Source: Pedobacter sp. Leaf170 (GTDB lineage: Bacteria; Bacteroidota; Bacteroidia; Sphingobacteriales; Sphingobacteriaceae). From it: a stretch of DNA of 64,000 nt. This document shows, piece after piece, positions 23,121 through 32,331 of the stretch (position 1 is its first letter; every line of letters begins with the position of its first letter). The DNA is taken from the NCBI RefSeq assembly GCF_920984665.1, contig NZ_CAKLBP010000004.1, positions 310,001-374,000 of the forward strand, given 5' to 3'. The position numbers and the translations under genes were made by a program. The notes beneath the pieces were generated by a model. The model searched no databases and was not told where the DNA came from. It saw nothing but the letters and a program-made list of their open reading frames with translations.

Positions 23121-25919
23121 TTAATTTTGAGGTGCTGGAGTAGCTGCGCCACCGCCCATTTTAGTAAAATCCCAGCTTACAGTAAACATAAAATATCTTC
23201 TGATGGTTCTATAACTGCTCTGTGTAATGTTTCCGTTTGATGCATAACGGTTAAACCCTTGATTCTGATTTAGTAAATCAAACCCTTGAATTGATGTTCT
23301 TAAATTTTGTGCTTTGAAGAACTTTTTCGTTATTGTAGTATTCCAGATAAGTTGTGTAAATGATTCGTTAAAAGCCTGAGTTTTTGCACGATACGTGTAT
23401 TGCCCGTCTGTTGTTATCTCCAATTTACCTGGTAATTGAACCGAACCTGATAAGTAACCCGAAGCGCCCCATCCATTACTATTAAAAGCTTGCTGAACCG
23501 AGGCTACCGAAGTTGTGTAATCTGGCCCGAAATAGCCGTAAATGCTGTATTTCCCATCTTTATATCTATTAATATTGATTTGAGGAGAATAACGCATTGT
23601 TTTAGTCTGGTTTAATACACTATTAATAAAGTTATAAGATGTGCTACCGTTCATATTAAGACCTAAACCCACATTTGTACCAAAAATTTTCCGACCAAAG
23701 CTAGAATATAAACTAAAATTTGTTGGTACTTTATCTGCTAAATTTACAGCTTGAAAAGTACTTTTACCTGCTGCATCGGTTACCACATTACTTGCAATCG
23801 GGTTGTTTGTAAAGCTAAAATAACCACTAATATAAATAGACTGACTGCTTATAACTTTATAGGAATTATAACTTGCATTTAAATTACTTCTAAAAGATGG
23901 TCGTAAATCCGGGTTTCCTAAAGTAATATTTAAGGGATCGGTATTTACTCTTATAGGCTGAATTTGGTCTAAACTTGGCTGTTGTGTATTTCCATTATAG
24001 TTTATACGGAAAGATTTTTGCTGAGAGAAATTATATTGATACATCGCCTGTGGCATGTAGTTTATAAATTTCCTGTCGTATCTGATTTTATTGTATAAAT
24101 CTTCCTGTTTAAAATTAACATCGCTAAATTTAGAGCCAACATTTAAAACACTTTTTCCCTTCTTGTAGTTAAAGACTGCACCCCCAGAATTGATGATCTG
24201 ATCCAATTGGTAATCATTACTAAATTGAGTATCTAATATATCATATCTGCCAGGTAAAGATTGATTAAATGATTTTCTATCTGAACGGCCATTACTTAAA
24301 TTTAAACCATAATTAAGAATCACTGTTAAAGATTTCGTAATGGGCTCTGTATAGGCCAAATTGGATTTAAAAACATTGTTTTTAATGCCATTCAATTTAT
24401 ACTGGTTTATGTTTGCAATACTATCCAAAGCGCCATTTACATTATAAAAACTATTAGCAGAGTTTAAATATCCTTCTGTATTATTATCGGTAACAGATTG
24501 ACTTAAATTTAGAGATAACGTACGTCCTTTCTTTTTTAGTTTTTTTGTTAAAAAGGCATTGATGTTAAATATCTTATCTTCAGCATTATTAGCTAATGTT
24601 CTAGAACTTGTATTTAGCAAACTATTATTACCTCTAGTACTAACGGTAGCATAATCTTGAAAGGTGTCGCTTTTTTTAAGTGTTCCATCAACATTAATTT
24701 TTAGTGTTAAAGTAGTATCCAACTTAATTTCATACATCGCATCAAGCTTCTGTCTGAAAACATCATTATCATAATTCTGATTTGAAATATTATTAATGAT
24801 ACCCGAAGCTAAATTATTCTGGCTGATTGTATTTCTATCACCAAAAACCCTTAAAGAACCGATTTTGTAATTTGTATTTAAAGTTTCTTTATCGCTATTC
24901 CATTTGTTATCGAAATGCAAACCACCGGTTCTGGCTACCGGAATACCTTCTCCATTATATTGTCCGCCCCAACCCTCAAATTCATCACCACTGCTGGTAA
25001 AATAAATACCACCATCATCACTCATTGTACCAGCACTTTGCGTTCCAAGCTTCTGACTATCTTCCCAGCCTAAACCAACCTTACCATTGTTACCTAGTAT
25101 ACCATAAGCAGAAAATTTCTTCTTACCTGCAAATTTGTTAAACATTAATTGGCCTTGATAAAAATCATCTGTACCAACACCTGCAATTACTTTTCCAAAA
25201 TAGCCGTTTTTAGCATTCTCTTTAAGCTTAATGTTTAACGTTTTGGTTTTTTCGCCATCATCAACACCTGTAAAAGTTGCCTGGTCGCTTTTTTTATCAT
25301 AAAGCTGAACTTTATCAACCATATCAGCTCTAATGTTTTTTGTCACCAGTGTGGGGTCGTCTCCAAAAAACTCTTCTCCATCTACTAAAACCTTCACGTT
25401 TTTTTGGCCTTGTGCGGTTATTTTGCCGTCTTTATCAACCTCTATTCCCGGAAACTGTTTAATTAAATCTTCAACCTTTGCATTGGGCTCAATATTATAT
25501 GCCTGCGGGTCAAATTCTGTAGTATCTCCTTTAATTTTTATCGCAGTGCGATTTCCTTTAATAATTACATCGGCAAGAAGCTGCGCTTTTCCCGTTAGGT
25601 TAATTTTACCATAATCAACATCTTTTTTAGTAGAATCCAGCACAAAGTGATCAACAAAATCAGCGTATTTCGGATAGGAAACCAAAAGGATGAATTTTCC
25701 ATTACGGATGTTGGGGAGCTCAAATGAGCCATTTTCTGCTGCCCGGGTAAATTTTACCAAAGTAGAATCTTTGGCATTTAAAATCGAAACTGAGGTTCCT
25801 CCGAGGATAGAGGTTGCGGCCGTATCAATAACACGGCCCTTAATAGTATGCAAATTTTGAGCTTTTGCTGTACAAAAAATCAAAAAGAGAAAACATACTG
25901 TGAGTAGCGTTCTTTTCAT
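23121..25919 (-). CDS. Outer-membrane beta-barrel protein with carboxypeptidase-regulatory-like domain
   Basis: The 932-residue protein has a signal peptide (1-20, CTAKAQ). A carboxypeptidase-regulatory-like beta-sandwich follows (about 24-110: IKGRVIDTAATSILGGTSVS), then a plug-like part (about 120-225: PNAKVEDLIKQFPGIEVDKDG and VLVDGEEFFGDDPTLVTKNI). The rest is a long barrel rich in Asn, Ser and aromatic residues, typical of the TonB-dependent-receptor-like group in Bacteroidota. The last residues form a Pro/Ala tail rather than a terminal Phe. It forms an operon with the GLPGLI gene. The substrate is unknown; there is no SusD partner, so it is not a SusC-type importer. Confidence 0.9.
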   Translation of the reverse strand: MKRTLLTVCFLFLIFCTAKAQNLHTIKGRVIDTAATSILGGTSVSILNAKDSTLVKFTRAAENGSFELPNIRNGKFILLVSYPKYADFVDHFVLDSTKKDVDYGKINLTGKAQLLADVIIKGNRTAIKIKGDTTEFDPQAYNIEPNAKVEDLIKQFPGIEVDKDGKITAQGQKNVKVLVDGEEFFGDDPTLVTKNIRADMVDKVQLYDKKSDQATFTGVDDGEKTKTLNIKLKENAKNGYFGKVIAGVGTDDFYQGQLMFNKFAGKKKFSAYGILGNNGKVGLGWEDSQKLGTQSAGTMSDDGGIYFTSSGDEFEGWGGQYNGEGIPVARTGGLHFDNKWNSDKETLNTNYKIGSLRVFGDRNTISQNNLASGIINNISNQNYDNDVFRQKLDAMYEIKLDTTLTLKINVDGTLKKSDTFQDYATVSTRGNNSLLNTSSRTLANNAEDKIFNINAFLTKKLKKKGRTLSLNLSQSVTDNNTEGYLNSANSFYNVNGALDSIANINQYKLNGIKNNVFKSNLAYTEPITKSLTVILNYGLNLSNGRSDRKSFNQSLPGRYDILDTQFSNDYQLDQIINSGGAVFNYKKGKSVLNVGSKFSDVNFKQEDLYNKIRYDRKFINYMPQAMYQYNFSQQKSFRINYNGNTQQPSLDQIQPIRVNTDPLNITLGNPDLRPSFRSNLNASYNSYKVISSQSIYISGYFSFTNNPIASNVVTDAAGKSTFQAVNLADKVPTNFSLYSSFGRKIFGTNVGLGLNMNGSTSYNFINSVLNQTKTMRYSPQININRYKDGKYSIYGYFGPDYTTSVASVQQAFNSNGWGASGYLSGSVQLPGKLEITTDGQYTYRAKTQAFNESFTQLIWNTTITKKFFKAQNLRTSIQGFDLLNQNQGFNRYASNGNITQSSYRTIRRYFMFTVSWDFTKMGGGAATPAPQN

Positions 25920-26018
25920 AAATAGAGTTGGTTTTCAGGACCAATATAAAACTAATTTTTTAGTTTCATTATGCCTTAACAAAATTTAACAATAATGTTA
26001 TGTGGAAATTACATTAGC

Positions 26019-26135
26019 TGAAACGTTTTAGCTGAAACAGCTATAAGTTTACCATTTTTGGTATAGATATAATGCCCGTTCGTCTATAAATTACCGACAG
26101 TGGTATATTACTGTTCACTAGCCTGAAACGTTTCC
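26019..26135. promoter_or_regulatory. Two TGAAACGTTT sites 105 bp apart (candidate LacI-type operators)
   Basis: TGAAACGTTTTA at 26019-26030 and TGAAACGTTTCC at 26124-26135 share ten bases around a central CG; GAAACGTTTC in the second is a perfect palindrome. Their start-to-start distance of 105 bp is about ten helical turns. They lie between the divergent barrel gene and GIN-domain gene. The LacI assignment rests on the general form of such operators. Confidence 0.4.
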
Positions 26136-26217
26136 TGAGTGTTGCCGTCTTATATTTAAAACCACCTAGAAATTAGGGGATTAAAAAAAGATTTACAAAA
26201 CATAAAATATTCAGGTC

Positions 26218-26856
26218 ATGAAAAATTCTATTAAAAACTTATTCGCAGCAGCTTTAGTTATGGTAACTTTAAGTAGCGCCACAGTTGTAGCAAACGCAAC
26301 AGAATTGAAGTCTAGTTACACTACAATTAATCAGGTAAAAAACATCAGCAAAATCTCGGTAAGCGGAAATGTAAAATTAATCCTGGTTCAGGATAGCCAA
26401 GAAAGCATAGAGGTTTTTGATAAATATTATACCAGCAATGCATTGGTGCAACAACAAGGTTCTGAACTTAGAATCAGTTCATTTGCCAAAGAACCTTTAA
26501 CTGTTATTGCACATGTTAACAACATTCAATCAATTGTAGCTTCAAATACATCAAGCGTTACCACCTCAGGAAAATTCAATTTATTAGATTTAGAGGTTAT
26601 CCTTAAAGACAAAGCTTCGGCAAACATTAATGCCAACACCGTAAACTTGTTTACAATAGCAAATGATGGTACAAGTTTGAATTTAGAAGGCACTACAGAA
26701 ATGCATACTGCAACTTTAGGCAATGAGGCGAAATTAAAAATGAATGAATTTGCTGCTCAAAATACCAACATCAGCATTGCGCCAAAAGCAATTTATGCAA
26801 GCAACTTAAATCGCTATGAAGATTTAAAAATAGACTTATTAGAAAAACTTTTCTAA
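26218..26856 (+). CDS. GIN-domain (DUF2807) secreted protein
   Basis: The 212-residue protein has a signal peptide (about 1-27, VVANATE). The mature part is a single short beta-solenoid-like GIN domain: ISKISVSGNVKLILVQDSQE, ELRISSFAKEPLTVIAHVNN, then repeated Ala/Asn/Thr-rich strands (SVTTSGKFNLLDLEVILKD). GIN-domain proteins are abundant in Bacteroidota and are sometimes named putative auto-transporter adhesins, but a role has not been established. It stands alone, divergent from the barrel gene, with a terminator 40 bp after its stop. Confidence 0.85.
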   Translation: MKNSIKNLFAAALVMVTLSSATVVANATELKSSYTTINQVKNISKISVSGNVKLILVQDSQESIEVFDKYYTSNALVQQQGSELRISSFAKEPLTVIAHVNNIQSIVASNTSSVTTSGKFNLLDLEVILKDKASANINANTVNLFTIANDGTSLNLEGTTEMHTATLGNEAKLKMNEFAAQNTNISIAPKAIYASNLNRYEDLKIDLLEKLF

Positions 26857-26895
26857 TAATCCATCATACATATAGTTTAGTTTTAGTTAATGATA

Positions 26896-26928
26896 ACATC
26901 GGCAGGAGCAATTCCGGCCGATGTTTTT
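26896..26928 (+). terminator. Terminator after the GIN-domain gene
   Basis: ACATCGGC (26896-26903) pairs with GCCGATGT (26917-26924) over a 13-base loop and is followed by a T run. It lies between convergent genes and could partly serve the aldehyde dehydrogenase gene whose stop is at 26939. Confidence 0.8.
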
Positions 26929-26938
26929 GTATTTTAAA

Positions 26939-28480
26939 CTATAAATCAAATTTTATTCCTTGTGCTAAAGGCAAAGTATTAGCGTAATTTATGGTGTTGG
27001 TTTGTCTACGCATATAGGCTCTCCATGCATCAGAACCACTTTCTCTTCCTCCGCCAGTTTCCTTTTCGCCCCCAAAAGCGCCGCCAATTTCTGCTCCGGA
27101 AGTACCAATATTTACATTTGCAATTCCACAGTCAGAGCCTTGATAAGATAGAAATTGCTCGGCCTCTCTTAAATTAAGCGTCATTATGGCTGATGATAAA
27201 CCTTGAGGAACACCATTTTGCAATGCAATCGCTTCATCAAGATTTGTATACTTAATCAAATACAAAATCGGTGCAAAAGTTTCATGCTGAACAATTTTAT
27301 AATCATTTTTAACTTCGGCGATGCATGGCTTAACATAACAACCACTGGCATACTTTTCACCCTCTAAAACGCCTCCATCAACAACAAAATTACCACCTTC
27401 GGCTTTACATTTTTCAATAGAATCGAGATAGGCATTTACCGCATCTTTATCAATCAGCGGACCAACATGGTTATTTTGATCTAAAGGATTGCCAATTCTT
27501 AACTGGGCATAAGCTTTAACCAGTTTGGCAACAAATGTATCGTAAACGCTTTGGTGAATAATTAATCTTCTTGTTGAGGTACAACGTTGACCAGCAGTAC
27601 CAACCGCACCGAAAACTGCCCCAATTAAACTCATATCTAAATCAGCATGCTCTGATATGATGATGGCGTTATTACCTCCAAGTTCTAATAAACTTTTACC
27701 TAAACGAGCACCCACCGCCACAGCTACAGCTTTACCCATCCTGGTAGAACCAGTTGCAGAAATTAAAGGTACACGTCCGTCATTAGTCATTAACTCGCCA
27801 ATTATTCTATCGCCAATAATTAAACTCGATACCCCTTCAGGGATATCATTAGCTTTAAAAACTGCTGCAATAATTTTTTGGCAGGCAATGCCGGTAAGTG
27901 GTGTTTTTTCTGAAGGTTTCCAGATGCAAACATTACCACAAACCCATGCCAACGCAGCATTCCAGCTCCAAACCGCAACAGGAAAATTAAAGGCAGAAAT
28001 AATTCCAACAATTCCAAGCGGATGCCACTGCTCGTACATGCGATGGTTTGGACGCTCGCTGTGCATGGTTAATCCATAAAGCTGACGCGATAAACCGACA
28101 GCAAAATCGCAGATATCAATCATTTCCTGCACTTCGCCATAGCCTTCTTGCAAACTTTTACCCATTTCGTAAGAAACCAATGTTCCTAAAGCCTCTTTAT
28201 TTTTACGCAAAGCATCGCCAAACTGACGCACAATTTCTCCTCGTTTAGGTGCAGGGACAGTTCTCCAATACACAAATGCTTCTTGCGCTTTTGCAATTAC
28301 TTGTTCGTAATCATTATTTGAAGAAACCTTTATCGATGCTATTTTTTGTCCATCAACAGGCGAAAAACTATCTATATTTTCTGTGTTATTTGCACCACCC
28401 CAATCATTGCCGGTACTATATGCCGGGTTAATATTTTCTATGCCGAGTTGTGTTAAAATCGATTGAATATTTGCGCTCAT
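26939..28480 (-). CDS. NAD(P)-dependent aldehyde dehydrogenase, ALDH7 (antiquitin)-like
   Basis: The 513-residue protein has the full ALDH fold. The catalytic Cys lies in GTAGQRCTSTRR, the general-base Glu in LELGGNNA, and the coenzyme site has SATGSTRMGKAV. The N-terminal half with HPLGIVGIISAFNFPVAVWS and the C-terminal GGEKETGGGRESGSDAW are typical of the ALDH7 branch. That branch oxidises alpha-aminoadipic semialdehyde (in equilibrium with piperideine-6-carboxylate) in lysine breakdown, and some members oxidise betaine aldehyde. No other lysine-catabolic gene is near, so the substrate is uncertain. It lies 26 bp downstream of a secreted NTF2-like gene on the same strand. Confidence 0.9.
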   Translation of the reverse strand: MSANIQSILTQLGIENINPAYSTGNDWGGANNTENIDSFSPVDGQKIASIKVSSNNDYEQVIAKAQEAFVYWRTVPAPKRGEIVRQFGDALRKNKEALGTLVSYEMGKSLQEGYGEVQEMIDICDFAVGLSRQLYGLTMHSERPNHRMYEQWHPLGIVGIISAFNFPVAVWSWNAALAWVCGNVCIWKPSEKTPLTGIACQKIIAAVFKANDIPEGVSSLIIGDRIIGELMTNDGRVPLISATGSTRMGKAVAVAVGARLGKSLLELGGNNAIIISEHADLDMSLIGAVFGAVGTAGQRCTSTRRLIIHQSVYDTFVAKLVKAYAQLRIGNPLDQNNHVGPLIDKDAVNAYLDSIEKCKAEGGNFVVDGGVLEGEKYASGCYVKPCIAEVKNDYKIVQHETFAPILYLIKYTNLDEAIALQNGVPQGLSSAIMTLNLREAEQFLSYQGSDCGIANVNIGTSGAEIGGAFGGEKETGGGRESGSDAWRAYMRRQTNTINYANTLPLAQGIKFDL

Positions 28481-28506
28481 GTTTTTGATATTATTATTTT
28501 ATAAAT

Positions 28507-28965
28507 CTAAGGTTTACAATTATCTTTTCTACGGGTATCTATTAAATAAGCAATCTGCCAGCCTTTTTCGCCCTTTACCAGTTGAAAGGAATTTACCCCG
28601 CAATGGCTAAATCTTTCATCAATGTAAAATTTATATTCGGTCCAAACAGCAGCTAAAGCACCATCAATTAAAATTTTAGAGAATACAATCCGCTCATCAT
28701 AAATTTGCGTTCGTGGTATAGCTATCATTTTTAAAAATCCCAAAACGGATTCTGTTTTAATGGTGTTTTTGCCTTCTTTACTTACAATTGTTTGCAATAT
28801 ACTTTCTTTAGCAAAAGCTGATGCCGCTAAAGAGCTATCGCCATTTTTCATCCCTAGAAAAAGATTATTTATAGTTTGCTTAATGGCTTGTTCATCATCA
28901 CTTTGTGCCCACAATACATTAGCAGAAAAAATGATGAATAACGTTAAAAAGGTTACTTTTTTCAT
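28507..28965 (-). CDS. Secreted NTF2-like (SnoaL/DUF4440-type) protein
   Basis: The 152-residue protein has a signal peptide (1-20, SANVLWAQ). The rest fits the cone-shaped NTF2-like fold: DEQAIKQTINNLFLGMKNGD in the first helix pair, then ESVLGFLKMI and a beta-sheet ending with GVNSFQLVKGEKGWQIAYLIDTRR. Catalytic residues vary widely in this superfamily, and none can be assigned here. It is the first gene of a possible two-gene unit with the ALDH7-like gene, though a secreted and a cytoplasmic protein need not share a task. Confidence 0.82.
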   Translation of the reverse strand: MKKVTFLTLFIIFSANVLWAQSDDEQAIKQTINNLFLGMKNGDSSLAASAFAKESILQTIVSKEGKNTIKTESVLGFLKMIAIPRTQIYDERIVFSKILIDGALAAVWTEYKFYIDERFSHCGVNSFQLVKGEKGWQIAYLIDTRRKDNCKP

Positions 28966-29214
28966 GACTTATTGGTTACGCTTAATTAAATAAATTTATA
29001 CTATTTTTGTGAAAGAAGGGAAAAGGAACTGCGCTACAGAAAAAAGTTGTTGATAATACACACAGGCCAAAACCGCCAATATCATTTATTTTCAACCATT
29101 TACATGCAACAGCATTAACAATGTTGATAATTATTTTTATAGTTGCTTTGTAAATATTGTAAACTTAGGTTGTGTTTATCTGCTTATTGGCACGGTTCTT
29201 TAATAGTTTAATAT

Positions 29215-30618
29215 ATGGAAGAAGAATTCTTTTTTGAATCCAACGAAGATGCACAACGTTCAGTTGAACGTTACGAAGAGATGATCCGTAATAAAGATCA
29301 ATATTTTTTCGATGCAGGCGCTTTTGAATACATTGTAGATTTTTACATTGAAAAAAACGATCCGGTTAAGGCTTTACAAGTTGTAGATTACGCTGTTAGT
29401 CAGCATCCTTATGCAACAGTTTTTTTAATTAAACAGGCGCACCTTTATATTTTAACAAATAATTATGAGAGCGCTTTTCTGTCTTTACAAAAAGCTGAAC
29501 TTTTAGAATCATCAGAACCTGACATTTATCTGCTTCGCGGAAACATTTATCAAAATACTGAGCGTTATACCGAAGCTTTAGAAAATTATGAAAAAGCTTT
29601 AGGCTTGGCAGAAAGTACGGATGAAATACTTTTGCAGATGGCTTATGTTTACCAAAGCATGTCTGACTATGAAAATGCCATTGTTTACATTAAGCTAAGC
29701 TTAGAGCAAAACATGGAAAACCAGGATGGTTTGTATGAACTGGCATTTTGTTATGATGTTTTAGATAAACAGGAAGAAAGTATCAAATTTTATCAGCAGT
29801 ATATTGATACCGACCCATACTCTTATGCGGCCTGGTATAATTTAGGCAACAGTTTTCATAAATTAAATCTTTTTGAAAAAGCAATTGATGCGTATGATTA
29901 TGCAATTTTAATCAAAGAAGATTTCAGCTCTGCTTATTTTAATAAAGGAAATGCTTTAGTTCAGCTCGATAAATATGATGAAGCTATAGAGGTTTACAAA
30001 CAAACTTTTGAATATGAACAGCCTAATGCCGATACCTATTGTGCAATTGGCGAATGTTTCGAGAAGCTCGAAAAAATGGACGAAGCCCGTTCTTATTACA
30101 AGAAATCGGTAAAGATGGACCCAAAAATGGCTGATGCCTGGTTTGGTATTGGCGTTACATTAAACCATGAAGAACGTTATTTCGAATCGTTACATTTTTA
30201 TAAAAAAGCAATTGATTTAGAAGGCGAAAATTCTGATTTCTGGTTTGCAATGGCCGATGCCTACTACAAGCTAAATCAAATTGATGAATCTATAGAAGCG
30301 TACGAAAAGGTTTTAGAATACAATCCTTTGGATATTGAAGCCTGGCTAGATTTTAGTACCGTTTTGTACGAACAAGGTAAACTTTTAGAAGCTTCTGAAA
30401 CCATGGCAGAGGCCATTAAGAACAACCCGGAAGCGGCAGAATTATATTACAGAATGGTTGCTTACTTATTTGCGCTTGGCCACTATGCCGATTCGTTAGG
30501 TTATTTAGAAACTGCTCTAACTACCGACCCGGATAAGCATTATATTTTGTTTGAATACCTACCACAATTGCAGGATAATAGTGCAATTATAAATGTTATT
30601 AACCGTTACATCAGGTAA
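29215..30618 (+). CDS. Tetratricopeptide-repeat protein
   Basis: The 467-residue protein is an almost continuous array of about twelve TPR units, for example YTEALENYEKALGLAESTDE, AAWYNLGNSFHKLNLFEKAI and ADAWFGIGVTLNHEERYFES. There is no signal peptide, so it is probably a cytoplasmic scaffold that binds partner proteins in its superhelical groove. The N-terminus (MEEEFFFESNEDAQRSVERY) is very acidic. It lies 60 bp upstream of the ComA-like gene on the same strand, and aroE and gldD follow further on. The partner is unknown. Confidence 0.9.
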   Translation: MEEEFFFESNEDAQRSVERYEEMIRNKDQYFFDAGAFEYIVDFYIEKNDPVKALQVVDYAVSQHPYATVFLIKQAHLYILTNNYESAFLSLQKAELLESSEPDIYLLRGNIYQNTERYTEALENYEKALGLAESTDEILLQMAYVYQSMSDYENAIVYIKLSLEQNMENQDGLYELAFCYDVLDKQEESIKFYQQYIDTDPYSYAAWYNLGNSFHKLNLFEKAIDAYDYAILIKEDFSSAYFNKGNALVQLDKYDEAIEVYKQTFEYEQPNADTYCAIGECFEKLEKMDEARSYYKKSVKMDPKMADAWFGIGVTLNHEERYFESLHFYKKAIDLEGENSDFWFAMADAYYKLNQIDESIEAYEKVLEYNPLDIEAWLDFSTVLYEQGKLLEASETMAEAIKNNPEAAELYYRMVAYLFALGHYADSLGYLETALTTDPDKHYILFEYLPQLQDNSAIINVINRYIR

Positions 30619-30678
30619 AATCAGTGTGAGAAAATTTTGACATATAATTCTCAATTTTTTTTCCACTTTTGTACACAT

Positions 30679-31446
30679 ATGAATTACCCATTATTAAACG
30701 TTCCCGAGCGTCCGGAAAAGCCACGCCAAAAAGGCATTACAATGGTTATGGATAAGGGATTAAGCCTACGTCAGGTAGAAGATTTTCTTGATGTTGCGGG
30801 CGTACATACAGATATCGTAAAATTAGGCTGGGCTACCTCTCATGTTACCCCAAAGCTTAAAGAAAAATTAGCATTATATAAAAGTGCCGGTATTCCAACC
30901 TATTTTGGAGGAACTTTATTTGAGGCATTTATCATCCGCAATCAGTTTTCAGATTACCAACGTGTTTTAGATCAATACGGAATGGAATATGCCGAAGTTT
31001 CTGATGGCTCCATCGAAATTGAGCACGATTTAAAATGCAATTACATTAGTGAACTTGCAAAACAGGTTACTGTAATTTCTGAAGTTGGAAGTAAAGATGC
31101 TGCTAAAATATTTGCGCCATATAAATGGATTAAATTAATGCAGGCCGAACTTGAAGCTGGCTCTTGGAAAGTTATTGCCGAAGCTCGCGAAGGTGGAAAT
31201 GTTGGTATTTATCGCGGTAGCGGTGAAGTAAGAGAAGGTTTGGTAGATGAAATTTTAACACAAATACCTGAAGAAACAATTATCTGGGAAGCACCACAAA
31301 AAGAGCAGCAAGTATGGTTTATCAAACTTATTGGAACCAATGTTAACCTTGGTAATATTGCACCTGCTGAAGTAATTCCATTAGAAACCATCAGATTAGG
31401 ATTAAGAGGTGATACATTTGATCACTTTCTTAACTTAAATAAATAA
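30679..31446 (+). CDS. Phosphosulfolactate synthase (ComA family)
   Basis: The ComA family adds sulfite to phosphoenolpyruvate to give phosphosulfolactate. The 255-residue protein has the TIM-barrel motifs GITMVMDKGLSLRQVEDFLD, VKLGWATSHV, PTYFGGTLFEAFI and VSDGSIEI, then KLMQAELEAGSWKVIAEARE, all typical. I chose the ATG at 30679 (MNYPLLNVPERP) over the upstream in-frame ATG at 30637, whose extra 14 residues are phenylalanine-rich and unlike the family. In methanogens the product leads to coenzyme M; in Bacteroidota a route to cysteate or sulfonolipids is possible but unproven. No comB or comC homologue is adjacent. Confidence 0.88.
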   Translation: MNYPLLNVPERPEKPRQKGITMVMDKGLSLRQVEDFLDVAGVHTDIVKLGWATSHVTPKLKEKLALYKSAGIPTYFGGTLFEAFIIRNQFSDYQRVLDQYGMEYAEVSDGSIEIEHDLKCNYISELAKQVTVISEVGSKDAAKIFAPYKWIKLMQAELEAGSWKVIAEAREGGNVGIYRGSGEVREGLVDEILTQIPEETIIWEAPQKEQQVWFIKLIGTNVNLGNIAPAEVIPLETIRLGLRGDTFDHFLNLNK

Positions 31447-31473
31447 AATTTAAACCATTTATTTGAATGGCAA

Positions 31474-31505
31474 AATGGCTTTAGCTTAAACAGGCTAAAG
31501 CCATT
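31474..31505 (+). terminator. Hairpin between the ComA-like gene and aroE
   Basis: AATGGCTTTAGC (31474-31485) is the exact reverse complement of GCTAAAGCCATT (31494-31505), with an 8-base loop. The downstream bases are AT-rich but not a clean T run, so it may be a weak terminator. Confidence 0.55.
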
Positions 31506-31560
31506 ATTATATTATCGGCACGCAATTCTTTACCTCTATTATTGGGCAAACGAAATAAAA

Positions 31561-32310
31561 ATGAAAACTTACGGTCTAATCGGTTATCCGCTTTCGCATT
31601 CCTTTTCAAAAAAATATTTTACTGAAAAGTTTTCGAAAGAGCATATTTCAAATCACCAATATGAGCTTTTTCCAATGGAAAATGTTTCTTCAATCGTAAA
31701 TTTATTGAATGATGACGAAAGCCTTTGCGGATTAAACGTAACCATTCCTCATAAAGTTTCGGTTTTGCCTTTTCTTGATGAGATTGATGAAGCAGCAGAT
31801 AAAATTGGTGCTGTAAATTGTATTTCTGTAAAAAACATCAATGGCAAAAAACACCTTAAAGGATACAACACGGATGCTTTTGGTTTCGAAGAATCTTTAA
31901 AACCTTTACTTAAACCGCAAAATACAAAGGCTTTGATTTTTGGTGATGGCGGCGCAGCAAAAGCTGTTAAATATGTACTCCACAAATTAAATATTGATTA
32001 CAAAACTGTTGTTAGAAAACCTGCTTCAGGCGCAATTTTATATTCAGAAATTACGGATGATATGCTGCAATCTCATAAGCTTTTAATTAACACAACGCCT
32101 TTGGGTATGTCTCCGAATTTAGAAGGTTGCCCGGAAATTGAATACACATTATTAAGCAAAGAACACTTAGCTTATGATTTGGTTTATAACCCATTGGAAA
32201 CTAAATTTTTAGAAAAGGCAGCATTACAAGGCGCTTCTACAAAAAATGGTTTAGAAATGCTGCATCAACAAGCAGAACAAGCTTGGCGTATATGGAACAA
32301 TTTGGATTAA
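31561..32310 (+). CDS. aroE: Shikimate dehydrogenase
   Basis: The 249-residue enzyme reduces 3-dehydroshikimate to shikimate with NADPH in aromatic amino acid synthesis. The substrate domain shows YPLSHSFSKKYF and LNVTIPHKVSV with the catalytic Lys, then GAVNCISV and GYNTDAFGF. The cofactor motif is IFGDGGAAKAVKYVL. The C-terminus has NTTPLGMSP and GLEMLHQQAEQAW. It is slightly shorter than E. coli AroE, as usual for Bacteroidota. gldD follows 21 bp downstream, probably in the same transcript. Confidence 0.96.
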   Translation: MKTYGLIGYPLSHSFSKKYFTEKFSKEHISNHQYELFPMENVSSIVNLLNDDESLCGLNVTIPHKVSVLPFLDEIDEAADKIGAVNCISVKNINGKKHLKGYNTDAFGFEESLKPLLKPQNTKALIFGDGGAAKAVKYVLHKLNIDYKTVVRKPASGAILYSEITDDMLQSHKLLINTTPLGMSPNLEGCPEIEYTLLSKEHLAYDLVYNPLETKFLEKAALQGASTKNGLEMLHQQAEQAWRIWNNLD

Positions 32311-32331
32311 AAAACGTTTGGCAAACAGGAT

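Noticed and set aside
27657..28079. 140-residue ORF opposite the ALDH7-like gene
   Set aside because: It is fully covered by a strong aldehyde dehydrogenase reading frame.
29215..30618. Internal repeats read as a DNA tandem repeat or CRISPR-like array
   Set aside because: The periodicity is that of TPR protein units with diverged codons; no exact DNA repeats with spacers exist.
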